Positions 21,765 through 33,250 of a stretch of 64,000 nucleotides of DNA are shown one piece after another; the stretch's first letter is position 1; each line of letters opens with the position of its first letter. The position numbers were made by a program, and so were the translations under genes. The stretch lies in contig QYRS01000003.1 of NCBI GenBank assembly GCA_006503535.1, positions 3,224,001 through 3,288,000 on the forward strand, given 5' to 3'. The notes beneath the pieces are model-generated. The model was not told where the DNA came from. It made no database searches and saw nothing but the letters and a program-made list of their open reading frames with translations. This stretch comes from Arthrinium phaeospermum (taxonomy: Eukaryota > Ascomycota > Sordariomycetes > Amphisphaeriales > Apiosporaceae).

Positions 21765-22391
21765 CTTGCGGGTGTATGTGTAGGTATTCCCAAATGCCGT
21801 AGAATACGCGTCTCTTGTTCTTCTTTCTTCTTTACTCCCTCTTGATTACTCTCGGGCAAAGGAAGACACTTGGAAGATTGGTATGTGTCGTATGATTTTA
21901 TGGAGAAACGGTCAAGCTTCATAGCAAAATGAACGGTTTTGGGGGATGGAGCCGTCAAGTGCCAATCACAGCGAGGGGTTTCGGTTGGTCCCCACTGAAA
22001 CACCGACGAGAGGCCCGGGGCCTGTCGCCTTGTTTGGGTTAGAGCCTCTAGATTTAGGGGGTGGCCCGACTCTTTTGAGGTCAAATCCACTGCATCTGCC
22101 ATTATCACCCTGTGCCCTGACTAAGGACTGCAACTATTACACACCCGGGCACCTTTAAAGTGCGATTTCTCGAAGTAATTTGGGCATTGAAACCGGAATG
22201 TAGCATCGGTCTATGGAGAAGCTATGCAAGTGGTCACGCTCACACATTCACCTCGGTATCTGAAAAGTGGTGGTTCAAAGTTGAAATTGCATCCTTCAAC
22301 TATGTACAGGTTCTGCTCTGAATCGCAGTCAAAAAGGGGGTCTGGTAAATACAGATGGGCGACCATGCCGGCCGCCCGAGAAAGGTAACGC
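21765..22391. other. Intergenic region
   Basis: Holds the DUF2470 promoter (minus strand) and the 3' end of the CFEM receptor gene. No gene is supported; the minus frame at 21719-22108 is the unspliced extension of the DUF2470 first exon. Confidence 0.5.
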
Positions 22392-24300
22392 TTATACATT
22401 TTGGCCCAACTGTTTCGGGACTGCCGTGAAATCAAAATCATAATTCAACGCCTCGATGATGCCCTCTTGCCGGACATGCTCGGCAATCCTCAGGCTCACG
22501 AACGACTTTTCGTCCCACGCACGCACCCGTCCTGTTCGCCCCGACCGGGTCGTCGTGGTCGTCATCGTCCTCTTGACTCGGATGCCTTGGGAGCACACCT
22601 GGCTCGTTCTATCGGCGGTGCCGATTTCCGTATGCGTGGTGCCGTGCAATCGGTCTCCCAGCTCGAGCTGGCCGCCCTCGGCAGCCTCACCTGCATCATA
22701 CGGCTCCTTGGGAGTAAAGAAGCCTGTTAACTTACGCCGGTGGCACGACGACTGCTTCGAAATCTTGGTCATGGCTGTCAGCCTGCGCTCGTCTGCGTCT
22801 GATGTCTCCGAGGCTCGTCTAAAAGATGCATATGCATCGGGGATGATCTGGGTCGCGAATGCGCGGATTGCTGGTAGCGAGACCACAATGACGGAGACGT
22901 CCACCTCGAGGGTGGTCCAGATCAAAACATCTGTGTAGTCCCTACATCTTCCAGTCAGTTACCTTAAACATACACTAACTCTATCTTTTTGAGTACCAGG
23001 CTTTCAAGGGAGATATAATACTCACCACGTGGGATTTGTTGACCCCCCAGACCGAACAAGATAGTGGAGTCCTACACAGGCCGAGATGGTAATGAATATG
23101 CCCAGGAGTAATACTATTGAGATTGCGATTTTCTTGCGCAAACCAGCATTCAGACTCCCTATCAGGGGGAGGGGGAGGACGATTATCATGATATCCTGAC
23201 CAATGGCAAATGAGGTCGCTGCGTAGCTGAGACTACCAAGATCGAGACACTGGTGAGCCATTGAAGCATCTTTCCAGCCTAGCCAAACGTATGATACGGG
23301 GAGGCATTGGAAGATATGCAAGAACACGCAAAGGACGGTTGTGATCCCAGTGAAAATCATGATACCGAATGCCGTTCTTCTGAACCATTGGTACGGAAAC
23401 TCGCGTAGCAGGAAGCATAGCATCACTACCCTGCAAAGTCCCAAGACGAGGTAGTAGAATATCCCGTCGACATAGAGTAACTAGATCTCTGGTTAGTACG
23501 GACTAATTCCTTTTCTTCCTCGGCCCAGAGCCGGTTCATACCTTAAGCGCTGCAGTAATAGTATCACTGTCAAGGGTCCACATATCGACGCCAAAACCTG
23601 TGAGTCTTGCTGGCTTGACGTCAGCCATGTACCCAAAAGTTTTCATTGCCAACACCAAACATACCATATTGGCTAATGATTGTGAAAATAAAGAAACTGA
23701 TCTATCATATTCTGTAAGCAGGTGACGGGTCTCGATGGTGGCAATGTGAGTCAAAGGACTTACTATGATTATGACCATCAGGTAGTCGTCTGGTTCGTAC
23801 GTGTGTAAGGTCTTCCATCGTGCGTACATTCGGACAAAAGCACATAACAAGGTGAAAATCTCAATCAGGATGATCCCCGACAGGGCTTCCCTTCTAGAGT
23901 GCCGTGGTCTGCCACATGTTTCATCCTGTATCCTGGCCACGGCTACCATCGATGTTAGCAAACAGTAAGGCTCGCCGAGTGGATGATAGCATACCCAATG
24001 ATTCTTCGACGGTGCACTTTTCCATCAAACAAGTCTGTAACACCTTGTTTGAGCCTGGATCGATACATATACATGATGGATCGAGAGGTGTGAGACAGGC
24101 CGACCCCGGTACTGACCGCACTATGCAGTCCGTCTGCGTTGAAAGGTTAGCATATGGTTCTCTAGTAACAAGGAGATATTGCTGGGGAATGGGCAACGAA
24201 CACCACAAGTAGATAGCTGACCTGTGTCCTGCGATATGCCCGCTCGACACGCAGTGGAGAAAAGGCCTAGTAAGATCAGGAGTTTTGTAACGACCAGCAT
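22392..24300 (-). CDS. CFEM-domain Pth11-like seven-helix receptor
   Basis: Best model on the minus strand: 24300-24202, 24133-23995, 23942-23760, 23672-23542, 23480-23026 and 22941-22392, about 518 residues. A signal peptide (1-20) leads into a CFEM domain with all eight cysteines (32, 36, 46, 54, 56, 68, 73, 89) in consensus spacing. Seven helices of the fungal rhodopsin/Pth11 type follow, with the usual GFGVDMWTL, VLGLCRVVMLCF, DIMIIVLPLP and NPTWDYTD phrases, and a long polar C-terminal tail. Such proteins sit in the plasma membrane and sense surfaces or hydrophobic cues; Pth11 in the rice-blast fungus is the reference. The intron at 23759-23673 is uncertain: its donor (GTCCTT) is poor, its length is a multiple of three, and keeping it gives about 547 residues. 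The first donor (GTTCGT) is also unusual but is fixed by the cysteine pattern. Confidence 0.8.
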
Positions 24301-26250
24301 TTTGTGGTATCCCGATGCGAAGGCATTCCAGAAGTTAGAAGATGATTGAAGACGATGAGAGAGGACTGTTATGTGAGAACTTCCCAAGAAAGGCAGTCAA
24401 GTCATTCTGCTTGAGCAGAGATGTGGGCTGCCTTAGATAGGTAGACGAATACCAGTTAGGCGCACAGACGGGTATGGCAGAAAGCCAAGGAAACCTTGAA
24501 GCCATCTTGATAATTGCGGACGTAGTCTTAACTGAACTTGCCTAAGTTGGTAGTCTTGAGGCTGGTGGCCACTGATTGGTGTGGAAGAATCCGATTTGAA
24601 ATTTCAATCTCGAAGTCATCCAGTCGAGGTAGCACAAAGCCATGGCGCATTCGCTGTACATCGTCTTAATTGGGGGCGGATCAACCGCGAACATGTCCTC
24701 CTTCCTCCCTCCAGTTCTTGAACCTCTCAAAGGGGGTAAGCTACCAATATCGGGACTCTCCATGTTGAGTTCGATTGGCCTCGACCATGATGTTTGTTGA
24801 TTTGGTTGATTGGTCATTGCGATAGTATCTCGCCACGACCCCGTACACAGAAAGGGCCATCGGGCAACGCATCCAACTGTTTTGATGGAGAGAAGCGCCA
24901 GCCACAGCCCAGTAAAGTCAAAATGGCAAGTGCCTAAAGACGTTGAAATTCCCACGGGCCATTCGGTGTTGTGGACGCGGCCTCTATCACACCGTATCTC
25001 ATCCAAATGCAGGCCGCGCTAACGCAGCCTATGGAAAAAGAGTTTCCGCCTAAAAAGACGGAATCAGGGGACACGACCTCTAGGGGCGCTCAGGATCGAA
25101 TGATTCTGGGGGTGACCAGGGCAGTGAGGCAACGGCCCGGAGGTAACATGGTTCAGGGCAGTGACGAAGCAGAGCCAAGTTTTCGCAGCCTTGTATCTGA
25201 TAGGACAATAAACGGCTGGGCTGATGCTTCCTTCCTTCAACAAAGTTTAGGGAAATGAAAGGGTTCTTACAGCCTCTCTCTCGTACTGGATCAATAATAT
25301 TATTGGAGAGTGGACAGCCGTTGGGCGGCGTAACAAGGGGTTCAAATGTTCTCTGGAAGGATGGAAGAGTCGGGGCTAGATCACTGATTGTTCATGAAAT
25401 TGGAGATCGTTCTGAATGTGGCAGTTACGTTAGTGTATGTAGTACAGGCAGGAGCACATGAAGTTTCCAGCCTCGAACGAAGTCGGAAACAACACTCATA
25501 TCTATTAGGCTGGTATGACTAGGCGAGTAGGTACGTATGAAAAAGGTAAACAAGTCAGGCTCGAGGACGCAATTGTCTTGACAAGTGCACCCAGTACGGG
25601 AAGTGCTCATGTTAGACGTTAGGTCTCGACCTTTTCCAATCACCACATTCACTAGAGATAGGTCAAACATGGGCGACAATGTTTGCGGTGTCCGCTGTGC
25701 AGTACCTAAATCCGTATGCTACCATCTGTTTCTATGTGGAAGACGACGCCCATTTTGGCTGAGTAAAGTACATGCCTTGAAACAACGATCGGGTCTGGTC
25801 ATCTTGCGTACCGAAGAGGATGCATTAAATAGAACCATACAGGGCTGGATGATGAAGCCATCCAACTTGACAGCAATAACGTCAGTGGAGAGATGATACT
25901 GTAAAGGAGGGACGTCGATTTCACAGTCTGGCTCGGATACTTTCAGCCAATCCCCTTTTCTCGATTCTCATGATCTAGTTATAATCAAGACCTAGCTAAA
26001 GCTGAAGATGGTGTTTCAGGGTTTTGGATCATGTAGCAGAAGAGAGGAGTGCTAGTAGGGGCCAAGTTTATTGCAACTGTACAGCCCCTTTGGTATGCAT
26101 CCACACACACACAAACAGAAGAGCAGAAACGAAAATGCCTCGAACCTAATGGCCATCCTCAATGGCTATAGCTTTCCAACATAACAAGAAAAGCGACTGA
26201 AGTAAAGCCAAGCTAAGGCAGCAAAAAGCAGTAGACCAACCCACAAACAG
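24301..26250. other. Gene-poor stretch of about 1.9 kb
   Basis: I see no gene with support. The minus frame 24542-25006 (154 residues) and plus frames 24971-25258 and 25585-25896 have no domain, no signal peptide and no splice signals. The left end is the promoter of the CFEM receptor. The right end (about 26000-26250) is the 3' region of the AA9 gene and includes a short CACACACACA tract near 26100. Confidence 0.5.
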
Positions 26251-27165
26251 CTAGGCCTTACACGTCTTCTCGCAACCCGTACATCCCTTCCCGGGCGTCC
26301 TCGTCTCACCACCCGCCACAACGGCCGGACCCGGGTTGACGTACGAGTCAACCTTGGCGTGGATATTGATCATGACCCCCGGGTCATTCGCCTTGATCGC
26401 CCCCGGGAACTTGACCCCCGCCGGGACACTGCCACCACCATTGCCCGTGATCGTCAGCTGGTAGCACGAAATGTAGAACTGAGCCCCGCCAGCCTGGCCC
26501 GCCGTGTGCAGCGCAATGACCTCAGCGCGCAAGAGGTAGTCGCCCGCCGGCGTATCGGGCGGAATGGTGACATCCATGCGCCCGCAGCAGGCATTGAGGT
26601 CCTTGACGCCCCACTGGTCGTTATCGCCCGCGCTGTAGCCGCCGGAGCTGGCCGCGGGCGCCCAGGCGTCGGCGAAGATCTTGTACCAGTCCGCCGACCC
26701 GTCGGCCTTGCTCGCGTCGGCGACCTTGCTGAGGTAGACGTTGACGGGGCCGTAGTGGGCGCCGCCGATGGCCTCGTTGCGGCAGTTGCGGTCCCCGGGC
26801 TGCTGGTGCATCTCGACCGTCACCGTCGACCCGGGCGCCGCGGCGCACTTGCCCGACACGCCCCGGGCGCCGCCGGCGTTGCACCGCATGTCGGCGCCGC
26901 CTACGTTGGTGACGGGGTTGTTGGAGCCCGGCATGCGCACGCAGGTCGAGCCGTGCACGACACAGAAAACACGGTCAGCTTATACATACCCAGCATATGC
27001 TGCAGCAGTGGTGGATAAAAAGGGCCAATTCATCGTTGAAAAGGGGTGAGATCAAGGAGAAGAGAGACTTATCTGATCCTTTCCGTCAACCCATAGCTGT
27101 TGAAAGATGGCGTGAGCCGTGACTTGGCTCGCGAAAGCACCGAGAAAGTAGAACCCGAGTCTCAT
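26251..27165 (-). CDS. AA9 lytic polysaccharide monooxygenase (copper enzyme)
   Basis: Two exons are read on the minus strand as 27165-27073 and 26952-26251, giving 264 residues. Residues 1-17 are the signal peptide, and cleavage exposes His18, the N-terminal copper ligand. The second histidine of the brace is His97 (GGAHYGP), the axial tyrosine Tyr191 (QFYISC), and the second-shell residues His180 and Gln189. NACCGRMDV and GDYLLRAEVIALH are typical AA9 phrases. No CBM1 is present; the tail ends in a cysteine-rich GCTGCEKTC. The enzyme oxidatively cleaves polysaccharide chains such as cellulose outside the cell. The intron (27072-26953, 120 nt) begins ATAAGT and ends GCAC; removing it gives VDGKDQGSTCVRMP, which fits the family exactly. 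No GT-AG choice does so. The enzyme call is sure; the intron type needs transcript data. Confidence 0.9.
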
Positions 27166-27806
27166 TTTGGAGTGTGACGATATAAATCAGGAGCTGGGAA
27201 ACTAACGTGGGCGTGTGAATTTGCTTCCTAGACAAATTGGGTGGGCGTCGGTAGAGTGGCATATGTATATATGCACACATATCAGTTATCTGCGTTGAAA
27301 CACCGGCCACATCGAGATAAGATCCTGTATGCTCCGAGTTACAGCCGAACCCGAAGTGTCATGTAGTTGATTGACTTTTCATAACTCACAATGTTGGGAT
27401 TGGGTGGGCGATACACACAACCCTGCCGGTTAATACCCCAGATTCCCATGTAGGCCAATCATACAAGTTCACCTGCCGGCATTAGGAGAATCTCCCTTTT
27501 TGGGCAGGCCGAACTGGCTTGGTCCAGATTACCATCCATTGCAAGCAAGCCTTGAGATTGTCTGATGCCGAATCTAGAGTCAGCTGGTGTGGGTGCCAAT
27601 GCACACCAGCTGCTCTGCCGGGTAGGATTCATGGCAAAGCCTCTGGACTTCGGTACATGACCTTCATGCACTCACTGAATGGGGAAGAACCCTGAGCCGT
27701 TAATAATATGCTGTCTATTACAATTGATAAGTACGAATAGGGGTGTCACCACAGCTAATTATGAGTCTGACTAGATAAAACCTCTCGACCCCCAGTCCAT
27801 TTCCGT
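27166..27806. other. Intergenic region upstream of the AA9 gene
   Basis: Holds the AA9 promoter and the 3' end of the amylase gene, both on the minus strand. No gene is supported. Confidence 0.5.
27265..27271 (-). promoter_or_regulatory. Possible TATA box of the AA9 gene
   Basis: Minus-strand TATATAC lies about 100 bases upstream of the ATG at 27165. Assigned by position and motif only. Confidence 0.35.
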
Positions 27807-29597
27807 CTACTCGTCGTATATCTTCTCGTTGCTATTGTTGTTCTTGTTAGTATAGCCAAGCAGTAAAGAGTCCATAGAGCGACTTACAAAGCCTCCTTGA
27901 ACTTGTCTCGTCCCTCGGCTTCCCGGTTTACGAATATGCTGACGCTGGTACCGCCGCATACGAAGTCGCCAAAGCCGTCTTCGCCGATCGTCACTTCACG
28001 GTCAGACCAGCCGAGGACATCAGTCCACACCTCGCCGGCATGCATTTCGCCCACATGCATCTTCTTCTCCCCGGGACCGGCGTTGCTCATGACGACGGCG
28101 CAACCATCCTGTCGATCCCAAGTGCCGTAGCGGACCCAGCCGAGGCAGGTGGCGAAATCGAAGTAGTCCTGCTGCTTGCCGTACGCATAAAGCTTGCGAG
28201 CCAGCGAAAGCTTGGGCAGGGCACCGCCACACGAGGGCGGGAAAGGGTGCTCCCCCTTAGGGTCGATACCATAGAGATCACCATACCACAGACAAGGATA
28301 GCCCTGGTCTCGGAGCAGAATGAGAGCGTAAGCCAGCGGCTTGAACCAACCTTCTATGGGGGCTTCAAGCGCCTGGTAAGGCTGGGTGTCGTGATCTACA
28401 CACGTTGGGGTATGGTGAGATGCCGCTACTAGCATAGGTAACCATCAGAAACGAGGGGAAAACTTACTCATGACAAGGGTCACGGCGTTGACGGGCATGA
28501 CAGACACTAATGTGTCATCAAAGACCTTTCGCAAGTCTGCACCACTGCTTTTACTAATCTCGCTGAAGTTGTAGACGAGCGGCGCGTCGAACAGAGAGAA
28601 CTTCTTGTGCATGTTCTCCAGGTATCGCGTCATGTCATCTAGCGAATCCTTCCAGAACTCGCCGACGAAGAACCATCCTTCGCCATAGCTTTCGTCCATC
28701 ATCGTGATGAACTTGCGGAGGAAGTTCTGGCTGAAGTGCTTGATGGCGTCAAAGCGAATCCCCCGAAGAGGTATCTCCTGGGCCAGCCATTTACCCCAGG
28801 CCAGGACGTCGTTTTCGACCTCGGGATGGGCGTAGTCCAGGTCAGAACCCATGAGGAAGTCGCTGGTAAAGATGTCAGTTTACAAGCTTTGGCACAAGGT
28901 TGGGTGAGACTGGTGCCTGTCGTACTAGTTTCCCTTCTCGTCATCGACGTCGCCATCTGCGGCCCAGCCTTGGGACTTGTCGCCCGCAATCTTGAAAATG
29001 CCAGTCTTCTTATTCTTGGCATTGTAGTCGACTCCACTGAAATGATACCAGTGGTATTTCAGATTGCTGTACTTGTCTCCTCTGCCGGGGAAATCGAAGC
29101 CGACCCAGGCCTCGATCTCGTACTTGTCACTGATCTCCTTGGTGCGGTCATCAGGGTCAACCTCGATAGCCTCGCACCTCTCCTTGCGGTCTCCGGCGAA
29201 ACGATGGTTCAAGACGGCGTTAAAGTAGATGCCAACGCCGTTCTCCTTGGCCGTCTTGCACATCTTCGTCAACTGGTCCTTGGTGCCCCATTTGGTGGCG
29301 ACGCTGCCTTTCTGATCAAACTCACCCAGGTCGTACAAGTCGTAGATATCGTAACCATTGCCGTTTGAGGAGGATCCTTTGCATCTGTAGCTCCCCATTA
29401 GAGATACTAGCATTATCCGGGACGGAGTTGGGTGACTCTTACGCAGGAGGAATCCAGATGTTGTCAATACCGAATTTCTTCAGTTGCGGAATGTGCTTGT
29501 CAAGTCGGACCCAATGCTTCCCGTCGGCAGGCACGTACCACTCAAAGCCCTGAAGCATCGTCATGTTCTCGGGCGTGGGTTTCTGCTCCTCCGCCAT
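27807..29597 (-). CDS. Intracellular alpha-amylase, GH13_5 (bacterial-type)
   Basis: Five exons are read on the minus strand as 29597-29443, 29384-28926, 28862-28468, 28395-27888 and 27831-27807, giving 513 residues. All introns are GT-AG (58, 63, 72 and 56 nt), and the joins rebuild PPACKGSS, KGNYDFLMG and VMNHDTQP. There is no signal peptide: it starts MAEEQKPTPENMTMLQGFEWY. The catalytic residues are Asp243 (GIRFDAIKH, nucleophile), Glu273 (FFVGEFW, acid/base) and Asp339 (NHDTQP). NAVLNHRF is the first conserved region. Length and motifs match the fungal cytosolic GH13_5 group, thought to come from bacteria; in Histoplasma and Aspergillus relatives it has been linked to cell-wall alpha-glucan synthesis. 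The last exon codes only for the final residues after the TTC join (NEKIYDE). The start codon lies less than 300 bases from the AT-rich block. Confidence 0.93.
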
Positions 29598-29639
29598 GGT
29601 GGGTGGTTATGCAAGATACCGATATAAGCAATGACAAGA

Positions 29640-29648
29640 CTATATATA
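29640..29648 (-). promoter_or_regulatory. Possible TATA box of the amylase gene
   Basis: A TATATATAG tract on the minus strand lies about 45 bases upstream of the ATG at 29597. AT-rich sequence is common near this border, so the call is weak. Confidence 0.3.
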
Positions 29649-29822
29649 CTATGTTTCCAAAGCAATTGTATTGTGTTGCAGCGTCAAAATGGAGCGGTGA
29701 TGTTGAGAGGGGTGTTAAAATCGGAAGTAAGAGAAACAAAGTGGCAGAGAGAGGCATGGGCAGGAGTGACTTCATATATCTATCTGATCCGATATCTTAC
29801 TCGTCTCAAACTTTCAACTAAA

Positions 29823-29863
29823 ATCAGGATATTATGCGAGCTTGCGAGCATAATAATCCTGAT
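29823..29863. repeat. Imperfect inverted repeat at the edge of the AT-rich block
   Basis: Left arm ATCAGGATATTATGC (29823-29837) pairs with right arm GCATAATAATCCTGAT (29848-29863) except for one extra T. The ten-base loop is GAGCTTGCGA. It lies just before base composition changes. It could be a fold-back relic or one end of an element; no matching end was found on the other border. Confidence 0.7.
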
Positions 29864-30245
29864 CGGGTTAAGTAAGGTATATACTTAATTAGCTATACCT
29901 TTTAAAGGTTAATATATATACGAGCGTTATTATATTTAATTTATATTTAATTATATAACCGTTTATTAATAAATAAACTATATTATATAAGCTTTTATTA
30001 TATAAATATAAATTAAAAATAATATATTTAATAAATTATATATTTATAATATATTATTATTTTATTTTATCCTTATAATTTAATAAATAAATAATTAAAT
30101 AAACCCTTTAAAGTATAAAATTAATACGGAATATCTTTAAAAATTAAGTAAATATATCTTAATTAATATTATTAATTTTAATATATTTAAATTTATATTT
30201 AAAATATTATAAATCTTATTTAAAAAATAATAATAATAATAATAA

Positions 30246-30437
30246 TTACGTATTTAGGATTTAATAAGATAGGGCTGTATTTAAAGTTTAGAAATAGGTA
30301 GAATTTACGACGAGGAGAAAAAAGAAAAAAGAGTAGTTAGAGCTAAGTTAATTAATAAAATCTAAATAGGTATGGAAACGGGATTAATCCTATTAATATA
30401 GCGCTAATAAGGTACGGGCTAACGTATTATATTATTA
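30246..30437 (-). repeat. Left long terminal repeat (3' LTR of the minus-strand element)
   Basis: 192 bp, from TTACGTATTTAGG to ATTATATTATTA. It aligns along its whole length with 36907-37098, with only substitutions seen. This copy keeps more G and C than the right one. Confidence 0.85.
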
Positions 30438-33121
30438 CCCCCCTTTTATAAAAAAGCGGTACCTTAATGGTTTTAATAGGGATTTAAATTTAATGTTTTT
30501 TAATTAAAATAGGGTTAACTTCGGGTATTTATTTAATTATTTAATTATAGGGTCTTAATTCTTATAAGGTTATAGTTAAGTTTTTTTATACTTTATTATA
30601 AAAAGTTTTTTAATTATAGCCTTTATTTAATAATAAACGTCGCCTTTTTTTTTTAATAATTTAATATATAATTTTCTTTATTATTTACCCCTTTTTTTAA
30701 TAAAACGCCGTATTATTTTTAATTTAAGTATTTTATTATTTAAATAATCGTCGTTAAAACGATCCTTATTAACGGCGCGCTTTTAATTAATTAGTTTTAT
30801 TAGTAATTTAGTTTTATCGAGGTTTTATTAATAATATTCTTTTAACTTTTTTATTAAATTTTTAAAATTAAAGGCGGGGTATTATATATTATTATTTTTT
30901 TAATTAATTTAATTAATTTTATATTATAATTTCTTATAATAAATATATAAGGTTTTAATTTAAAGTATTTAATATTTAAATTAATCCGGTTTTTTAGGAT
31001 TTATTATTTTATTAATTAGCTATTTTAAGTTTTATCCGAAAAAAAGATTATTTAGATTTTTAAATAGGCGATCGGTATAATAAATATCGTTTAATTAAGA
31101 ATCGAGAATTTCGAGTTTATAGGTATATTTTTCGTAGGAAAGAATTTAAATCGATTATTATATATACGAAAAAGCTAATTTATTTTTAAGTTAGTCGGTT
31201 TTTAAGCTAATAATTTATTTAATAAAAACTTTATTATTTATTTTAAAATCGGGTTTTTTTTAATAACGATTCGCTTATTTATATATTTATTTTTAAAAGG
31301 TAATAAATATAGCTTTTATAATTTTTATATAGCTTTTAATAATATTAATATTTTATTAGGTTTATTTTTAGTTTAATTTTTTATTAAAAGGTAAACTTTA
31401 AAAGTTATTAATTTTTTTTTTTAATCGAAATAAGTTTATAATTTAAAACTTTGTTTTATTTTAAAAAGTATTATTTTTTTTAATAATTTATAAGGGAGAG
31501 TTATTTAAGTATAGTTTAAAGTTAATAGGGTATTTATTTAATTATTTTAATAATAAGTTAAAAAAGGATATAATTTTTAATTTATATATTTATTTATAAT
31601 TTCGATTTATTTTATAATATTATAATAGGTAGTTAAGGTAAACGTTTATTTAATATTTAATATTTTATAAATTTTATTAATAAAGGAAGAAATAAATTAA
31701 ATGTTTTTATCGTTTATAATTATATAAAGGAGTTTATAGATTTTAAAGGAGCTTTAATAGTATAATTAAGTTATTTTTTTTATATTTACGTTTTTATTAT
31801 AAAAGGTAATTTAATTTCGTTTTATTAATTAATTAATTACGATTATTATTATATTATAGCTGGTATTTTTATTTAAAGGGGTTATAATTTTAAAGTTTAT
31901 TATAATATTTTATTAAAATTAATTAAAGATTAAAAATAGTTAGAATTTATTAAGCGTTTTTATTTAAAAAACTTTTAATAATTTATATATAATTAATTAT
32001 AAAAACGTTGTAATTATTTATTAATTTTAGTTATTAATAACTTTATAATATTAATTTTTTAATTTTATTTATATTTAAATATACCGTTATTACTTTATAA
32101 TATATATTTTTAATTATTTTTATTTAGAAATTATTAATAAATAATATAATTAATTTATTTTTATATAAAAAAAGTTTATTAATAAATATAAAATTTTTAT
32201 AATTTAAGTATATTTTTTTATAAAAAATATTTAAATTAATAACTTTTTTATTCGTTTTTAATATTATATTTATAAAAATAATTCCTAATAGGTTTAAAAG
32301 AGGTATATTATCGCTTAATAATATAAATTTAATTTTAAAATTAAATATTAATATAGTATTTAAAGGTTTAAAGATTATTTAATACCTTTTACTTTTTTTT
32401 TAATTTTAAAAGTTTTTAATTTTTTTATTTTATAAAATAATACGTCGATAATTATATTATTTCGATTAGGTTTATAAATAATAATAAAATTATATTATAT
32501 TAAGATTTTAGTTTATTATATTTAATATAAATTTAAATATTATTTAATTTTAAAATATTTAAACGTTTAATAATTAATAAATAATAAATAATTCTTTATA
32601 TTAAAGGTTAATAAATTCTATTTATTAATATTATAAATTATATATAATTATAAATATTTCTTTATTATATATTAAATAATTTAGTTCCGATTTTTAAAGG
32701 GATTCGAAATAATATTTTATAAGATATTATTTATTATTGTTTTATTTTTAAAAAAGTACGTCGGCGATTATAAAATCGAAGGTATCGATTTTTATTTTAA
32801 TTTCTTTTTTATAATTAAAATAAATTAAGATAAAAGTTTATAATAAAATTTTTTTTAATTTATTAAATATTAATTATTAATTAATACTTTAAATTTAAAG
32901 TTAATTAGTTTAAATTAATATAGTTAATAATTTAATAATATTATTATAATTTTTAATAAATTTTTATAAAAATTATAAAACTTTAAAAAAAATTAAATCG
33001 CTTTAACGTTTATAAATAAAGTTTAATCCTTTATAGTGGAAATTTTCTCGAAATTAACCGCTATATTATTAATTTAAATAATAAAGTTAAAATATTTAAT
33101 CTCTATTATATTAAATTTATA

Positions 33122-33250
33122 TTTCTTAAGGTCGGCTTAAATGCCGGCTTCAGATAACTTTTTAAATATTTTTTATATATATATTTTATATTTTAAAGAG
33201 TTTTTAAAATAAATAAGGATATTATTAATATAAATATAATAAAAATTATT
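33122..33250 (-). pseudogene. Reverse-transcriptase relic of the retrotransposon
   Basis: On the minus strand one frame reads YINNILIYF at 33232-33206, which corresponds to the YIDDILIYS catalytic motif with both aspartates changed to asparagine (GAT/GAC to AAT). The same frame continues to LSEAGI, a stop, then ADLKK (33157-33122), typical of the segment after this motif in Ty3/gypsy elements. The stop is TAA where CAA is expected. All changes are C-to-T on one strand or the other, as RIP makes. Confidence 0.85.

Noticed and set aside
23623..23763. Single long intron from GTAAGT at 23763 to GTCAAG in the CFEM receptor
   Set aside because: It keeps the frame but deletes most of the second membrane helix, which the receptor family needs.
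24202..24221. GTCAGC donor at 24221 for the first CFEM intron
   Set aside because: It shifts the frame and removes the first CFEM cysteine; the donor 20 bases later gives the exact cysteine spacing.
24542..25006. 154-residue minus-strand frame
   Set aside because: No domain, signal peptide, splice signals or coherent hydrophobic pattern.
26953..27069. GT-AG intron in the AA9 gene using GTCTCT and ATAAG
   Set aside because: It consumes the branch site GCTGAC, uses a poor donor and inserts about ten residues where the family has none.
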